Below the pieces are notes generated by a model. It worked only from the letters and a program-made list of their open reading frames with translations. It was not told the origin of the DNA and searched no databases. From positions 1 through 64,000 of the forward strand of contig JAFTUK010000051.1 of NCBI GenBank assembly GCA_017466325.1: 64,000 nucleotides of DNA, written 5' to 3'. Source of the DNA: Bacteroidaceae bacterium (GTDB lineage: Bacteria; Bacteroidota; Bacteroidia; Bacteroidales; Bacteroidaceae). Shown here in pieces: positions 1 to 8,379 of this stretch. A program made the position numbers and the translations under genes. How positions within the stretch are numbered: the stretch's first letter is position 1; every line of letters begins with the position of its first letter.

Positions 1-272
1 AACGGAAAACGGAAAACTAACAGACCTCCTCCGTTTCAGTACTCTCACGGGAGTACTGGCATGGGCGTTAGATAAACGGAGAGCGTTTAACCCAAATCGG
101 TCATTAGCGTTATGATGACAATAGTCTTATTTTTTAACAGATGCCTTGCCACTTTGAGGGCGCAATGGGGTCCGTTGTAACCGATAGGTGACGAAACAGA
201 TGACAAAAAAAAGTTTCATTAGCGCATAACAGCCTAATGAACCGAGTTGGGTTAACTTAGAGCGGGGAGCGG
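1..272. repeat. Gene-free left edge with repeats and a MITE-like element
   Basis: I see no gene here. Positions 1-17 hold two CGGAAAA heptamers. Positions 37-58 hold a perfect short palindrome (CAGTACTC / GAGTACTG arms). Positions 87-255 form a 169-bp unit bounded by imperfect inverted ends: TTAACCC..TCGGT..CATTAG on the left and CTAATGAACCGAGTTGGGTTAA-type sequence on the right. Its interior from about 87 to 210 aligns by eye with positions 46036-46165, so it is a dispersed element. No transposase is present; it looks like a MITE or a degraded repeat. Confidence 0.6.
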
Positions 273-313
273 CAAAAACAAAAGCAATGAGGATGTGGCC
301 ACACCCTCATTGC
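273..313 (-). terminator. Rho-independent terminator of gdhA
   Basis: Arms GCAATGAGG (284-292) and CCTCATTGC (305-313) pair around a further TGTGG/CCACA stem. On the minus strand the hairpin is followed by a T-rich run (TTTTGTTTTTG). It lies about 30 bases after the gdhA stop. Confidence 0.8.
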
Positions 314-344
314 AATATGAAGAATCAAAGGTTATTTGTACTCT

Positions 345-1685
345 CTATACCACTCCCTGTGCCATCATGGCACGGGCCACCTTCATGAAGCCGGCCACGT
401 TGGCACCACGGACATAGTTGACGGTGCCGTTCTCGCGCTCGCCATATCGGACGCACTGGGTGTGGATGCTGTGCATGATTTCATGCAAGCGCTTGTCCAC
501 GTCTTCTGCACTCCATACGATGTGGGCGGCATTCTGGCTCATCTCCAGGCAACTGGTGGCCACACCACCGGCATTTACGGCCTTGCCGGGTGCGTAAAGG
601 GTCTGGAGTTCCAGGAAATGGTCAATGGCCTCGGGGGTGCATCCCATGTTGGAGATTTCGCCCACGCAGAGGACGCCATTGTCGGTGAGGTTCTTGGCAT
701 CCTCGCCGTTGAGTTCGTTCTGTGTGGCGCATGGCAGGGCAATATCCACTTTCTGCTCCCATGGACGACGGCCGGGGAAGAAGGTGGCAGAGGGGTATTT
801 CTCGGCATAGGGCTGGACAATGTCGTTGCCACTGGCACGGAGGTCGAGCATGAAGTCTATCTTCTCGCCACTGATGCCGTCGGGGTCGTAGACATAGCCG
901 TCGGGGCCGCTGATGGTAACCACCTTGGCGCCCATCTGTGTGGCTTTAGTGGCGGCGCCCCATGCCACGTTGCCGAATCCGCTGATGGCCACGGTCTTGC
1001 CCTCAATGGAATGGCCGGCACGCTGGAGCATTTCGCGTACGAAATAGAGTCCGCCGAAACCTGTTGCCTCGGGACGCACGAGGGAACCTCCGTAGTCAAG
1101 ACCCTTGCCCGTGAGGACTCCGCTGAAGTCGCGTGTCAGACGCTTGTACTGACCGAAGAGATAACCTATTTCCCTGGCTCCTACACCGATGTCGCCAGCA
1201 GGGATGTCTATTTCGGGACCTATGTGGCGGAAAAGTTCGCTCATGAAGGACTGGCAGAAACGCATTATCTCGCCATCGCTCTTGCCTCGGGGGGAGAAGT
1301 CGCTGCCGCCCTTGCCACCGCCCATGGGCAGGGTTGTGAGGGCATTCTTGAAGGTCTGCTCAAAACCCAGGAACTTGAGGATGCTGAGATTTACGCTGGC
1401 ATGGAAACGAAGTCCTCCCTTGTAGGGGCCTATGGCGCTGTTGTACTGGACACGATAGCCCAGATTGACCTGCACCTTGCCCTTATCGTCCACCCATGGA
1501 ACGCGGAATGTGATGATGCGCTCCGGCTCTACAAGACGTTCGAGCAAGGAGGTGCGTTCCCATTCGGGATGCTGGTTGTAAACATCTTCAATACTGACAA
1601 GCACTTCGCGTACGGCCTGGAGATACTCTCGTTCTCCCGGATGCTTGGCCTCCAGAGAGGTCATGAATTTTTCAATGTTCAGCAT
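345..1685 (-). CDS. gdhA: NADP-specific glutamate dehydrogenase
   Basis: Converts 2-oxoglutarate and ammonium to glutamate with NADPH in the cytoplasm, a main ammonia-assimilation route in gut Bacteroidales. The 446-residue product is the normal length for the hexameric family. Visible landmarks are the substrate-site lysine in PMGGGKGG (K125), the GxGNVAWG Rossmann motif at 236-243, and the conserved start of the substrate domain (PYKGGLRFH, about 88-95). The upstream gene on the same strand ends 28 bases before this start and I see no promoter in that gap, so the two are probably co-transcribed. A strong terminator follows. Cofactor choice (NADP) rests on overall family resemblance, not on a tested residue. 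Confidence 0.95.
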   Translation of the reverse strand: MLNIEKFMTSLEAKHPGEREYLQAVREVLVSIEDVYNQHPEWERTSLLERLVEPERIITFRVPWVDDKGKVQVNLGYRVQYNSAIGPYKGGLRFHASVNLSILKFLGFEQTFKNALTTLPMGGGKGGSDFSPRGKSDGEIMRFCQSFMSELFRHIGPEIDIPAGDIGVGAREIGYLFGQYKRLTRDFSGVLTGKGLDYGGSLVRPEATGFGGLYFVREMLQRAGHSIEGKTVAISGFGNVAWGAATKATQMGAKVVTISGPDGYVYDPDGISGEKIDFMLDLRASGNDIVQPYAEKYPSATFFPGRRPWEQKVDIALPCATQNELNGEDAKNLTDNGVLCVGEISNMGCTPEAIDHFLELQTLYAPGKAVNAGGVATSCLEMSQNAAHIVWSAEDVDKRLHEIMHSIHTQCVRYGERENGTVNYVRGANVAGFMKVARAMMAQGVV

Positions 1686-1713
1686 GGTGAATGATTTTTA
1701 TCAGGTGTAACAT

Positions 1714-3015
1714 CTATTTGTCTTTGGCAACGCCGAAACGTTTCAGGACGAAGGAGGGAGAGCAACGGAAGTAGACTCCGAAACTGAACGGAGTGCGGAA
1801 CTCTCCGGGTGTGGTGTGGGGCTGGGGATGAGTGTCGTCGGCTGGGAGCATAAGCGTGCCGGTCTTGCAGATATAGGCCTTGAGGTGAGCGCCTACTGTG
1901 TATGCCTTGGCAAAAGTGCGCGAGTACTCCACACCCAAGAGGCCCGTGTTCATGCTGCAGAAACGCCCTCCCGCATGCTTGGTGCTGAGGGTGCCGAAAT
2001 ACTGGCTACCGTAAAGGGAACAAAAGTCCTTGGCAGAGAAGAAGCCTGCCGTAACGCGGAGGTCGCGGATGAAGTCCACGCTGGCCTTCACCCAAAGGGC
2101 AGGACCATTCTTGAAGGGCCACAGACTGCCGCTCTGCTGAAGGCAATACAGGGCCATGGCCTCCGCCTGGATGCCGGTGAGGATGCGGTTGGCAGGTGCC
2201 TGATAGTCGTATGCCAGGCCCAGTGCCCCGTTGGCTATCGTCTGCACGCCCAAATGGGTATTGTCCTGCTCCCCTCCCCTATGCTGGACGGTCAGTTGGA
2301 TGGGGATGTTGAGGGTGTGCGTTCTGCCCTCCCTGGTGTGTTGCCACACGTTGATGCTCTGCGTCCATCCAACGGTAAAGGCCTCCTGATGGGAGGATTC
2401 CTCGAAGATATAACTTTGCCAGTTCATCCACAGGTCGGAGTGCCAGCGCTTGGTGTCCACAATCATCTGGAAACCCATCTCGGGGTCGTCCGTCAGGATG
2501 AGTTCGGGATTGTACAGTGGTTCTATGAGTCCGTGTGTAGCACCTCCGTAGATGTGTCCTACGGCAAGGGTGATAGCCTTGAAACGAGCCGTGGCACGGA
2601 AAAAGGGCAAAAGATGTGCTCCCGACTGATACTGGTCACCCTTCCATTTGGCTATATCATGAAAGACATAGCACGGATACTTGTTGGCACCGGAATAGAT
2701 GGTGGCATGAAGTCCGAGTTCCAGTTTTATCTCGTCAATGGGAGTGTAGGTAAGTCGGGGCTGAAGGCGCACACCAGGAAGGGAATAGCCTCGCTGGACA
2801 TTGCCGTCAAACTCATTGTCCTTGAAGAAAGCCAGCGCCTCCAACTCTATGCCGAGAGTCTTTGTCTGTGCCGAATCCACACGATATGGTTGGTATCCCA
2901 TACGTCGTGCCATATCGGCATTGTCCTGCAATGTAGACCACATACTGCCACTGTCCTGTGCACAGGCAAACATGGCACTCTTCATGATTAAAAAGAGGAC
3001 TAAAAGCCTTCTCAT
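1714..3015 (-). CDS. Secreted outer-membrane barrel-like protein of unknown function
   Basis: The 433-residue product has a typical signal peptide (about 1-19, ending ACA-QD). The rest is rich in alternating aromatic and polar residues (for example LELGLHATIYSG and WHSDLWMNWQSYIF), as in beta-barrel outer-membrane proteins. I do not recognise a named family. It lies just upstream of gdhA in the same direction, but that does not by itself suggest a role in nitrogen metabolism. It diverges from dus, and the 124-bp space between holds a clear promoter only for dus. A role as a small porin-like or surface barrel protein is inference. Confidence 0.75.
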   Translation of the reverse strand: MRRLLVLFLIMKSAMFACAQDSGSMWSTLQDNADMARRMGYQPYRVDSAQTKTLGIELEALAFFKDNEFDGNVQRGYSLPGVRLQPRLTYTPIDEIKLELGLHATIYSGANKYPCYVFHDIAKWKGDQYQSGAHLLPFFRATARFKAITLAVGHIYGGATHGLIEPLYNPELILTDDPEMGFQMIVDTKRWHSDLWMNWQSYIFEESSHQEAFTVGWTQSINVWQHTREGRTHTLNIPIQLTVQHRGGEQDNTHLGVQTIANGALGLAYDYQAPANRILTGIQAEAMALYCLQQSGSLWPFKNGPALWVKASVDFIRDLRVTAGFFSAKDFCSLYGSQYFGTLSTKHAGGRFCSMNTGLLGVEYSRTFAKAYTVGAHLKAYICKTGTLMLPADDTHPQPHTTPGEFRTPFSFGVYFRCSPSFVLKRFGVAKDK

Positions 3016-3090
3016 AGTAATGATATATGCGTCTTTGACACTGCTAATTTACAAAGAAAAGAGGAATCAGACAAAGTTTCATGCATTTAT

Positions 3091-3121
3091 TTTGCATTAT
3101 GCACACTTAATCCTATCTTTG
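3091..3121 (+). promoter_or_regulatory. Bacteroidota-type promoter of dus
   Basis: TTTG at 3091-3094, a 19-base spacer, then TATCTTTG at 3114-3121, matching the Bacteroidota -33/-7 consensus exactly. The dus start codon follows 18 bases later, so the leader is very short. Confidence 0.8.
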
Positions 3122-3139
3122 CATAGATAAAATACAAGC

Positions 3140-4057
3140 ATGGAGATACACTTTGCCCCTTTGCAGGGATACACGGATTTTGAGTACAGAAGGATTCATG
3201 CCCGACATTGCGGTGGTGTGCAGACATATTATTCTCCCTTTATCAGATGGGAGAAGGGTGGCATAAGAGAGAAAGACATCAGGGACATCCTGCCGGAGAA
3301 CAACGAAGGGCTGCACCTCGTTCCGCAAATCATCTGTGCTGACACGGACGAGTTCAATCGTCTGGCTGATGCAATACAGGAACTGGGATACGGGGAGATG
3401 GACCTGAATATGGGATGCCCCGCCCCCATGCAGACAAAACTGATGCGCGGAAGCGGCATACTGCCTCACCCAACGCGCGTTTCCGCCCTGCTGAAGGAGA
3501 TGGAACGAAGACCCGAAGTGCGCTTCTCTGCCAAAATGCGCTTGGGGCTTGAAGAAAAAGAGGAATGGAGGGAACTCTCCGACATGCTGAACTCCTCCTG
3601 CCTGAAACACCTTACCGTCCATCCGCGCATAGGAAAGCAGATGTACAAGGGCGAGGTGGACATGGATGCCTTCAAGGAAGTCTATAGCAGCATACATATA
3701 CCTATTATATATAATGGAGACGTGACAAGCATGGAGCAAGTCTCCTCCTTGTCGGAAAGATACCCCGGCCTTCACGGCATAATGATGGGTCGCGGCCTTC
3801 TGGCACGTCCCACCATGGCCAAAGAGTGTCTAATGGGAAAGGAAATGCCGCATGAGGAACGCATGTCCATACTGATGCAGATGCACGAGGACATGCTCGG
3901 CTATTGCACGCGCAAGTACAAGGTGGATTCGCAGATACTCCTGCACATACATGCCTTCTGGGAATACCAGGAGAGCCAACTGGAGCGCAAGACATGGAAA
4001 AAAATAATGAAGGCAGGCAATATGAAGAACTATCTGGAGGCAATAAGGAAACTATGA
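3140..4057 (+). CDS. dus: tRNA-dihydrouridine synthase
   Basis: Flavoenzyme that reduces uridine to dihydrouridine in the D-loop of tRNAs. The N-terminal APLQGYTD matches the family's opening APMxGxTD motif. The active-site cysteine lies in NMGCPAP (C93), followed by the phosphate-binding-type YNGDV (about 193-197) and the MMGRGLLARP motif near 216-225. The 305 residues match the shorter Dus proteins. A consensus promoter sits immediately upstream. A thioredoxin-like gene follows after 33 bases and is probably in the same transcript. Which uridine position is modified cannot be told from the sequence. Confidence 0.92.
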   Translation: MEIHFAPLQGYTDFEYRRIHARHCGGVQTYYSPFIRWEKGGIREKDIRDILPENNEGLHLVPQIICADTDEFNRLADAIQELGYGEMDLNMGCPAPMQTKLMRGSGILPHPTRVSALLKEMERRPEVRFSAKMRLGLEEKEEWRELSDMLNSSCLKHLTVHPRIGKQMYKGEVDMDAFKEVYSSIHIPIIYNGDVTSMEQVSSLSERYPGLHGIMMGRGLLARPTMAKECLMGKEMPHEERMSILMQMHEDMLGYCTRKYKVDSQILLHIHAFWEYQESQLERKTWKKIMKAGNMKNYLEAIRKL

Positions 4058-4090
4058 ATACGACAAACAACAAATAAAATACATACAGAC

Positions 4091-4579
4091 ATGAAAAAGA
4101 CCATTCTCATCCTCTTCCTTGCCCTTGCATCCATCGGCATGAAGGCACAGACACAACTTCCCAAGGTTTACGACGAGAAAGCCGACCCCATCGCACAGAT
4201 TGACCAGGCCGTGGCCAAGGCCGCCAAGGGGAAGAAACACGTCATCGTGCAACTGGGCGGCAACTGGTGCATCTGGTGCCTGAGATTTGCGGACTTCATC
4301 ACCAAGGATGCAGACATAAAGGCAACCATCGACAAGAACTATGAGTACATCCACGTGAACATCCCACGCCGTGGCACTCCCCAGTACGAAGCCGCAGCAC
4401 CCTTGCAGAAGCGTCTGGACAATGCCGGCCGTTTCGGTTATCCCGTGCTGGTGGTGCTCAGCCCCAAGGGCAAGGTGCTGCACATCCAGGACAGCAGTTT
4501 CCTGGAGTCAGGCAATTCGTATGACAAGGGCAAGGTGCTCCGCTTCCTTAAGAACTGGACACCGGAGGCGGTGAGATAA
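4091..4579 (+). CDS. Secreted thioredoxin-like protein (CIWC)
   Basis: A 162-residue exported protein with a signal peptide (1-20, ending GMKAQ) and a thioredoxin fold signature, NWCIWCLRF, with cysteines at C60 and C63. The CIWC pair differs from the classical CGPC motif and is nearer to the thioredoxin_7 / DUF255-like group. The later segment FGYPVLVVLSPKG contains the conserved cis-proline region. It probably reduces or isomerises disulfides in the periplasm; the partner is unknown. It follows dus by 33 bases and is followed by a DUF4251-like gene, so the three may form one transcript. Confidence 0.85.
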   Translation: MKKTILILFLALASIGMKAQTQLPKVYDEKADPIAQIDQAVAKAAKGKKHVIVQLGGNWCIWCLRFADFITKDADIKATIDKNYEYIHVNIPRRGTPQYEAAAPLQKRLDNAGRFGYPVLVVLSPKGKVLHIQDSSFLESGNSYDKGKVLRFLKNWTPEAVR

Positions 4580-4689
4580 AGGGAGGGGGGATGAAACAAT
4601 AAGCATGCCTAACGAACAACCATAGCAAAACGGGGAAGGACGGCGACATGACCACCACGACAGACAACACACATAAAGGGGAAAACGTT

Positions 4690-5127
4690 ATGAGACACAC
4701 CGTATATGCACTGCTCTTCGCTATCATCATGCCATCCATGGCCACGGCCCAGCAGGACACATTGAAGACCGACACCGAGAACATCTGCATAGACGTAAAC
4801 TACATGATGCCTCAACGCTACTCCACCCGTGCCGTTACCGACTTCTCCCTTTGCCTGAAGGGAGACACCGTCATTTCACACCTCCCCTATATGGGGCAGG
4901 CCTATCGTCCCACATACGGAAGCACGGACGGTCTCAACTTCAAACTCCCCGTAACGGACAAGAGCGTGAAGGCCGGCAAAAAGAGCAAAACAATAATCCG
5001 CTTCACATGCAACAACTCCACCGCCACATACGACTTCAGCCTTGAACTATACCCCGACGGAGGCGCATACATAAACCTCTCACCCTCCTATGCCGACCGC
5101 ATCGGTTACAAGGGAGAGTGGAAATAA
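4690..5127 (+). CDS. Exported DUF4251-like protein
   Basis: I place the start at 4690 because MRHTVYALLFAIIMPSMATAQQ is a clean signal peptide; an upstream in-frame ATG at 4648 would put 14 hydrophilic residues in front of it. The mature part follows the pattern of DUF4251 proteins of Bacteroidales: INVDYM-like opening (ICIDVNYMMPQR), a 'DFSLCLKGDTVISHLPYMGQAY' stretch and a 'GLNFKLPVTD' stretch. The function of that family is not known; most members are exported. The product is 145 residues. It is the last gene of the dus-thioredoxin group and is followed by palindromes and a terminator. Confidence 0.75.
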   Translation: MRHTVYALLFAIIMPSMATAQQDTLKTDTENICIDVNYMMPQRYSTRAVTDFSLCLKGDTVISHLPYMGQAYRPTYGSTDGLNFKLPVTDKSVKAGKKSKTIIRFTCNNSTATYDFSLELYPDGGAYINLSPSYADRIGYKGEWK

Positions 5128-5137
5128 TCCCCCTGCC

Positions 5138-5203
5138 AGTTTCCCAACGAGAGAACTGCAGTTTCCCAACGAGGAAACTGGAGTACTCTCACGAGAGTAC
5201 TGG
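5138..5203. repeat. Three tandem 22-bp palindromic units
   Basis: Units start at 5138, 5160 and 5182, each 22 bases. Arms differ but stay complementary: AGTTTCC/GGAAACT in the second and AGTACTC/GAGTACT in the third; the first is imperfect. The same design occurs at 37-58, 22825-22912 and 48454-48522. Confidence 0.8.
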
Positions 5204-5236
5204 AACAGCGCCCCGAGGACCACACATTTGCAAAAC

Positions 5237-5273
5237 AATGCCCGAAAGCCGGTCACTCCGACTTTCGGGCATT
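5237..5273. terminator. Probable bidirectional terminator
   Basis: A perfect 12-bp stem, AATGCCCGAAAG (5237-5248) with CTTTCGGGCATT (5262-5273), lies between two convergent genes. The downstream + strand is T-rich (TTGGATTTATT). Confidence 0.65.
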
Positions 5274-5348
5274 GGATTTATTCGTCTTTACGTTTATCGG
5301 ACAGTAATATCATGAAGACAAACAGTAAAAACTCCGATGTTTTCGCTA

Positions 5349-6608
5349 CTATCTATTGCTGTTGCTGACGGGTCTTACGTACAAGACACCACCACCATAG
5401 GTGTCTATCTCCTTATAGAAATGATATTTCTTGCCCGTTGCTGGATGTGTCCAGGACAGAACATCATCGCTTAAGTAACTTGCATAGTTTGACCCTATAG
5501 GACGAAGTATAAGGCCATAGTCGTTATATATGTGCGAGGTTTCTGTCAGCACTTCGCCTTCCCCAAATCTCTTCTCTAGATCTAATCTTTGTCTGATAAA
5601 ATCAGTCTCTATTTCAGTCCAGAGATCTTCGTTCATATTTGGTTGATTAATATCAATGAGATATTGTAGATCGCTATCTAATAGCTCTCTGAGATTCCTG
5701 ATAATATCATCTGGAGCACTCAAATACACTGTTATATCATGTTTGGTGCTTTTTTTTATGTATGGCAGAAAGATTACATTTGTACCATCTACCCTATCGC
5801 TGATATAGAATCCCTTGACTCCATTGCAGGTCCCATTCTTCCAATAACAACTTTCTTCCAGTTCTCGCCACTCATCCTCTGTAGGGATGCGGTATCCGCT
5901 TCCCATAGTACGGGTTACCACATCATAATCGCGAGTTCCCAACCAATTGTCATCATCTACGTTGTCAGGAAAGTAAGAAGATCCACCTTCAGGATAAAGT
6001 GAAACTACTTCATCCCATCTATCATTATTAAAGTTCTCAAACGCATAACACTGTTGCAAAGCAGTGCCTGCAATCTCAGGTGCATTTGCTCCCATATTGC
6101 TTGACGCCCACTTAACGCTTACTCCCAAATCTACAAAGTTAGTCTTGGAAACTTGAAGGTCGGGAGTCACGAAACTGCGGACTTCACCATTGTATTTAGT
6201 GCCTGCCATGTAAGCATAGGCACGATAATAATAAGTGGTTCCGGGTTCCAGAGCACCCCAATCTCCATACGAGAGAACCGTTTCGAAGTGTCCGTTTGTA
6301 ACACCAGATGTAGAACGTACCGAGGATGTCTCGCTTGAATTGAAATCGGGGGTATTGGGAGTGAACTCTACACCTAAGGAAGTGTATGCTCCCTGATAAA
6401 CGGTTTTAATCGAGGCCAATATAGTGGCCTTTAAGGGTTTTACATCTCTGTATCCGCCGGTTGCCACCAAACTATTGCCTGATATTTTGCCATAATCATC
6501 GGTAACATCCTCAATAGGTTCTTCGACTTCACTGCATGATTGCAGGTTGAAAAGGGAAAGTCCCAACACCATAAAGAACAGGAGTTTCTGTAATAATTTG
6601 AAGTTCAT
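5349..6608 (-). CDS. Lipoprotein with Fn3-like region and FISUMP-like domain
   Basis: A 419-residue outer-surface lipoprotein: the signal peptide ends in the lipobox LQSC (C25). Residues about 50-150 read like a fibronectin-type domain (LEPGTTYYYRAYAY, then EVRSFVTP). From about 155 the pattern VDLGVSVKWASSNMGA, then GYRIPTEDEWRELEESC, is the Fibrobacter major-paralogous-domain pattern common in exported Bacteroidales proteins. The gene is AT-richer than its neighbours, which is compatible with transfer or with a fast-evolving surface gene. It lies alone, with a structured RNA directly upstream. No enzyme activity can be assigned. Confidence 0.8.
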   Translation of the reverse strand: MNFKLLQKLLFFMVLGLSLFNLQSCSEVEEPIEDVTDDYGKISGNSLVATGGYRDVKPLKATILASIKTVYQGAYTSLGVEFTPNTPDFNSSETSSVRSTSGVTNGHFETVLSYGDWGALEPGTTYYYRAYAYMAGTKYNGEVRSFVTPDLQVSKTNFVDLGVSVKWASSNMGANAPEIAGTALQQCYAFENFNNDRWDEVVSLYPEGGSSYFPDNVDDDNWLGTRDYDVVTRTMGSGYRIPTEDEWRELEESCYWKNGTCNGVKGFYISDRVDGTNVIFLPYIKKSTKHDITVYLSAPDDIIRNLRELLDSDLQYLIDINQPNMNEDLWTEIETDFIRQRLDLEKRFGEGEVLTETSHIYNDYGLILRPIGSNYASYLSDDVLSWTHPATGKKYHFYKEIDTYGGGVLYVRPVSNSNR

Positions 6609-6627
6609 CGTTTTAATTCTTAATGAT

Positions 6628-6803
6628 AAAAAAGGCGTAAACCATTCGTTACTCGCCTCTTATTTGGGTTACCGCCAAGTGACCTCGTTTACGACAAGCA
6701 CGAACAGTCCACACCTTAAACGGTGTGAACTTCCTTACTGCTTGTTCTCGTAAACTGAATGTTTTGGCGGTATTCAAATAAGAGAGAACAAGAGCTAAAA
6801 GCT
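6628..6803 (-). ncRNA. Candidate 6S-like structured RNA
   Basis: Read on the minus strand, this 176-base stretch folds into one long rod. The outer stem pairs CTCTTATTTG with CAAATAAGAG and ACCGCCAA with TTGGCGGT, then comes a roughly 8x8 internal loop. Next are a GTTTACGA/TCGTAAAC-type stem with ACAAGCA/TGCTTGT, a second internal loop, and a CACACC/GGTGTG tip. It ends with GGCG...CGCC and six Ts at 6628-6633. Length, rod shape and internal bubbles resemble 6S RNA, including the variant described in Bacteroidales. It could instead be the 5' leader of the downstream lipoprotein gene. I base the strand on the T-run. No covariance search was possible. Confidence 0.5.
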
Positions 6804-7090
6804 CAAATCCAATATGTTATAATGTACGAACGGGAACGCTTTCCGTTGTTAATGTTTTTGTTTTTTCTCTGTTTGAAAGGTTCTGTCACATGGACAGACA
6901 CTGCTTTCTGTGCGTTCATTGGGGTACTGTCTGTTTCTTACTTACGATTGTTTAAGGGGTTAGTAAATCTGTTGCGTGGGCAAAGATAGGGATTTTTTTC
7001 CATAATGTGACACTAATGGAATGCTATTTACTGACCGCCACGCTATTTTCCGACAAGCATAGCAACACCCTTACCAGTGCCATAACAATA
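6804..7090. other. Gene-free spacer with a possible minus-strand promoter
   Basis: I see no supported gene. CAAAGATA at 6981-6988 reads TATCTTTG on the minus strand, a -7 box that could serve the lipoprotein gene or the structured RNA, but I find no matching -33 box. A plus-strand reading frame at 6759-6989 starts inside the structured RNA and has no other support. Confidence 0.4.
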
Positions 7091-7118
7091 TACCCCCACC
7101 CGACTACGGGCAGGGGTA
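7091..7118 (-). terminator. Terminator-like hairpin after the rnf cluster
   Basis: TACCCC-ca-CCCG-acta-CGGG-c-AGGGGTA forms a GC-rich hairpin 36 bases after the rnfA stop. No long T-run follows, so it may be a weak terminator or a 3'-end stabiliser. Confidence 0.5.
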
Positions 7119-7153
7119 CAATATAAAGACAGGTGTATTGTCTGCGTGTCGCT

Positions 7154-7774
7154 CTACAATCCCAGCGCCTTTGCCAAACCGGCATCTACACCGGAGAAGC
7201 CCATGAAGGCCATGGCAAGGAGGCCTGCGGTGACGAGAGCAATGGCCATGCCCTGCATGCCACGGGGAATGTTCATCAGGGACAGGTGCTCGCGGATGCC
7301 GGCAAAGATTACCAGAGCAAGGGCGAAACCGAGGGCGGTGGCAATGGCATAGACAACGCCGGTGAGGAGGTTGGCCTCAAGTCCCTGGGTGTTGTAGGTT
7401 CCCTGTGCCACAAGGATGGCAACGCCAAGGATGCAGCAGTTGGTGGTAATCAGGGGAAGGAACACGCCCAATGCCTGATAGAGCGAGGGGGAAACCTTCT
7501 TCAGCACTATTTCCACCATCTGCACAAGGGCTGCAATTACCAGAATGAAGGCTATGGTCTGCAGATACTCAAGACCGAAGGCATTGAGTACATACACTTG
7601 TATCAGATAGGTTACTATGGTGGCCAAGGTGAGCACAAAGGCTACTGCCGCACCCATACCCATGGCGGTCTCCACCTTCTTGCTGACACCGAGGAAGGGA
7701 CATATGCCAAGGAACTGGCTCAGTACGATATTGTTTACGAATATCGCGGTAATGAATATAAGTATGTATGCCAT
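7154..7774 (-). CDS. rnfA: Rnf complex membrane subunit A
   Basis: Integral membrane subunit of the ion-translocating ferredoxin:NAD oxidoreductase; RnfA and RnfE form an inverted pseudo-symmetric pair in the membrane. The 206 residues contain about six hydrophobic segments. The opening MAYILIFITAIFVNNIVLSQFLGICPFLGVSKK and the later LPLITTNCCILGVA are diagnostic of RnfA; their two conserved cysteine positions (in GICPF and NCCI) match those that bind an iron-sulfur cluster between RnfA and RnfE in studied complexes. It is the last gene of the cluster, four bases after rnfE, and a hairpin follows. Confidence 0.96.
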   Translation of the reverse strand: MAYILIFITAIFVNNIVLSQFLGICPFLGVSKKVETAMGMGAAVAFVLTLATIVTYLIQVYVLNAFGLEYLQTIAFILVIAALVQMVEIVLKKVSPSLYQALGVFLPLITTNCCILGVAILVAQGTYNTQGLEANLLTGVVYAIATALGFALALVIFAGIREHLSLMNIPRGMQGMAIALVTAGLLAMAFMGFSGVDAGLAKALGL

Positions 7775-7778
7775 GTGA

Positions 7779-8360
7779 TTAGTTCTTTAGTTTGTTGATT
7801 ATCGCTATCAGGTATCCCAAGGCGATGAAGGCACCGGGGGCAAGGACGAATACCAGGGCTCCGTAACTGTCGGGGAAGATGGTCATGGAGAAGATCTTGC
7901 CGGTTCCCAGAAACTCGCGCACGGCTCCAAGCAGGGTGAGACCAAGGGTGAAACCAAGACCCATGCCTATGCCGTCGAAGACAGAACTGATGGGACCGTT
8001 CTTGGCCGCGAAAGCCTCGGCACGCCCCAGGATGATGCAGTTCACCACGATGAGGGGGATGAAGAGGCCAAGGGACTTGTCTATCTCGGGAGCGAAGGCC
8101 TTGATGACCATCTGCAGGATGGTAACCAGAGAGGCAATCACCACGATGAACGAGGGGATGCGCACCATGTCGGGGACAAGGTTCTTGATGAGGGAGATAA
8201 TCAGGTTAGAGAAGATGAGCACCGCCATAGTGGCAAGGCCCATGGACATGCCGTTCATGGCAGAACTGGTGGTGCCCAGTGTGGGGCACATGCCCAGAAG
8301 GAGAACAAAGGTGGGATTCTCCTTGATGATACCGTTCCAAAGTACTTTCAATTGGTTCAT
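7779..8360 (-). CDS. rnfE: Rnf complex membrane subunit E
   Basis: Partner of RnfA in the membrane core of the Rnf complex. The 193-residue product starts NQLKVLWNGIIKENPTFVLLLGMCPTLG and carries IPLIVVNCIILGRAEAFA, the paralogous counterparts of the RnfA cysteine motifs. About six membrane segments are visible. It lies between rnfG (19 bases upstream) and rnfA (4 bases downstream) in the order B-C-D-G-E-A usual for Bacteroidales. Confidence 0.96.
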   Translation of the reverse strand: MNQLKVLWNGIIKENPTFVLLLGMCPTLGTTSSAMNGMSMGLATMAVLIFSNLIISLIKNLVPDMVRIPSFIVVIASLVTILQMVIKAFAPEIDKSLGLFIPLIVVNCIILGRAEAFAAKNGPISSVFDGIGMGLGFTLGLTLLGAVREFLGTGKIFSMTIFPDSYGALVFVLAPGAFIALGYLIAIINKLKN

Positions 8361-8379
8361 ATCTTGTGTCCTCCTTATT

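Noticed and set aside
336..1694. 452-residue plus-strand frame
   Set aside because: Exact antisense of gdhA, with no family features; a product of codon bias in the real gene.
6759..6989. 76-residue frame with a hydrophobic stretch
   Set aside because: Starts inside the structured RNA on the opposite strand, no promoter, and AT-rich sequence explains the hydrophobic residues.
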